From the NCBI GenBank assembly GCA_036265325.1, contig DATAPH010000011.1, positions 1 through 14,478 on the forward strand: a stretch of 14,478 nt of DNA. The letters are read 5' to 3'. Positions 13,553-14,478 of the stretch are shown one piece after another. Source of the DNA: AC-51 sp036265325. GTDB taxonomy: Bacteria; Actinomycetota; UBA4738; HRBIN12. Position 1 is the first letter of the stretch. Every line of letters begins with the position of its first letter. A program made the position numbers and the translations under genes. The notes under the pieces were generated by a model that worked only from the letters and a program-made list of their open reading frames with translations, did no database searches and was not told the DNA's origin.

Positions 13553-14382
13553 TGACCGAACGCACCGTGGCCTTCCTCGGCGGCGGCAAGATGGGGGAGG
13601 CCTTGATCAGCGGGCTGATCCGTTCCGGCGGCCGGACCGCCGACGAGATCATGGTCACGTGCCGGCGCGACGAGCGCGCCCGTGAGCTCGGCGGCAAGTA
13701 CGGCATCGCGGCGACGCTCGACAACGCCGAGGCGGCGACGTGGGCGCGCACGCTCGTCCTGATGTCGAAGCCGCAGGACATCGAGACGCTGCTCAGCCAG
13801 ATCCGTGCGCACCTCCGCCCGGCCACGCTCGTGATCAGCTTCGCGGCCGGCATCCGTACGTCGTTCGTCGAGAAGCATCTGCCGGAAGACGTGCCGGTCG
13901 TCCGTGTGATGTCGAACGTGCCGGTGATGGTCGACGAGGCGATGTCGGTCGTCGCCGCCGGGCGGGTCGCGACGGACGAACATCTGGGACTGGCGGAGGA
14001 ACTCCTCGGCTACGTCGGCAAGGTGCTCCGCCTGAAAGAGTCGCATCTGGACGCGGTGACCGCAACGAGCGGCAGCGGTCCTGCGTACTTCTTCCTCCTC
14101 GCCGAGGCGATGATCGAGGCGTGCATCCTCCTCGGGCTGTCACGCGACGTCGCGACGGAGCTGATCATCCAGACGATGCTCGGCTCGGCGAAGATGCTCC
14201 GCGACACAGGCAAGCACCCGGTCGAGCTCCGAGAGATGGTGACCTCACCGGGCGGCACGACCATCGAAGCGATCCGTCGCCTGGAGGAAGCGGGTGTGCG
14301 GGCGGCATTCCTGAACGCGATCGACGCGGCCAAGAAGCGGAGCGAAGAGCTCGCGCAAGGCGGCGACGAGGACGACGACTGA
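13552..14382 (+). CDS. proC: Pyrroline-5-carboxylate reductase
   Basis: 276 residues from ATG 13552. It reduces pyrroline-5-carboxylate to proline with NAD(P)H, the last step of proline synthesis. The N-terminal Rossmann motif is VAFLGGGKMGEALISGL (6-22). The C-terminal dimer domain has ATSGSGPAYFFLLAEAMIEA, where the Ser-Gly-Ser-Gly-Pro loop binds substrate, and TSPGGTTIEAIRRLEEAGVRAAF. The start is in TGATG: the A of its ATG is the last base of the upstream stop, and GAGG (13543-13546) lies just before it, so the two genes are translationally coupled. An ATG at 13471 in the same frame would overlap far into the dehydrogenase and is rejected. The C-terminus ends in an acidic tail (GGDEDDD). 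Confidence 0.95.
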   Translation: MTERTVAFLGGGKMGEALISGLIRSGGRTADEIMVTCRRDERARELGGKYGIAATLDNAEAATWARTLVLMSKPQDIETLLSQIRAHLRPATLVISFAAGIRTSFVEKHLPEDVPVVRVMSNVPVMVDEAMSVVAAGRVATDEHLGLAEELLGYVGKVLRLKESHLDAVTATSGSGPAYFFLLAEAMIEACILLGLSRDVATELIIQTMLGSAKMLRDTGKHPVELREMVTSPGGTTIEAIRRLEEAGVRAAFLNAIDAAKKRSEELAQGGDEDDD

Positions 14383-14398
14383 AAGCGAGTTACCGAAC

Positions 14399-14478
14399 AT
14401 GGGACGTGGTGACCTCAAGAAGGTGCGGAGCTCTAAGGACCGGCAGCGAAAGGTGAAGGACCGCGCGAAGCGTGCCGC
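14399..14478 (+). CDS. Small very basic protein, C-terminus beyond window
   Basis: The 26 visible codons begin MGRGDLKKVRSSKDRQRKVK and continue DRAKRA. Start at ATG 14399, 16 bases after the proC stop, with a weak AAAGCGAG at 14382-14389. High Lys/Arg content suggests RNA or ribosome binding. In mycobacteria a tiny ribosome-linked protein gene lies close to proC, but the sequences do not obviously match. No family is assigned. Confidence 0.6.
   Translation, partial: MGRGDLKKVRSSKDRQRKVKDRAKRA

Overview
The window is a gene-dense, high-GC stretch of chromosome, most likely from an uncultured or deep-branching member of the Actinomycetota. Several features point there: a GlnR-type orphan OmpR regulator, an MshA-type (mycothiol) glycosyltransferase, an RsiG/AmfC-family anti-sigma factor, GTG starts, and many genes with a TANNNT hexamer only 6-12 bases before the start codon, as in leaderless actinobacterial transcripts. 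The class cannot be fixed from the sequence alone.

Layout. 1-3529 (minus): glnA (glutamine synthetase, cut by the window edge) preceded by a large two-propeller lipoprotein. 3603-4600 (minus): a terminator with a UUCG loop, a small membrane protein and glnR. 4655-6335: a MoaD/ThiS-like sulfur carrier (plus), a DUF2269-like membrane protein (minus, tail-to-tail with it) and a diacylglycerol-kinase-family lipid kinase (plus, head-to-head with the membrane protein). 6403-11341 (plus): ATP sulfurylase, RsiG-like anti-sigma factor, HD-GYP phosphodiesterase, an ReAV-like asparaginase and MshA. 11342-11927: no protein gene. It holds a consensus-spaced promoter and a strongly folded candidate RNA of about 470 nt. 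11928-14478 (plus): TetR regulator, proline dehydrogenase overlapping proC, and the start of a small basic protein.

How the genes connect. glnR and glnA sit 2.5 kb apart, and the glnA upstream region carries a GlnR-box-like array (GTAAC-N6-TTAAC-N6-GTGAT) in an activating position. The glutamine synthetase also keeps the adenylylation tyrosine. The RsiG-like protein belongs to a family that binds c-di-GMP, and the next gene encodes a likely c-di-GMP-degrading enzyme. Proline oxidation and pyrroline-5-carboxylate reduction are translationally coupled.

The best candidate for something undescribed is the RNA at about 11446-11914. It has seven hairpins closed by GCAA or GCGA loops, one UUCG-capped hairpin, a 13-bp long-range closing helix, a possible pseudoknot and its own promoter behind three TGACC direct repeats. 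I recognise no RNase P, tmRNA, SRP, 6S or group II intron signature in it, but I could not run a database search.
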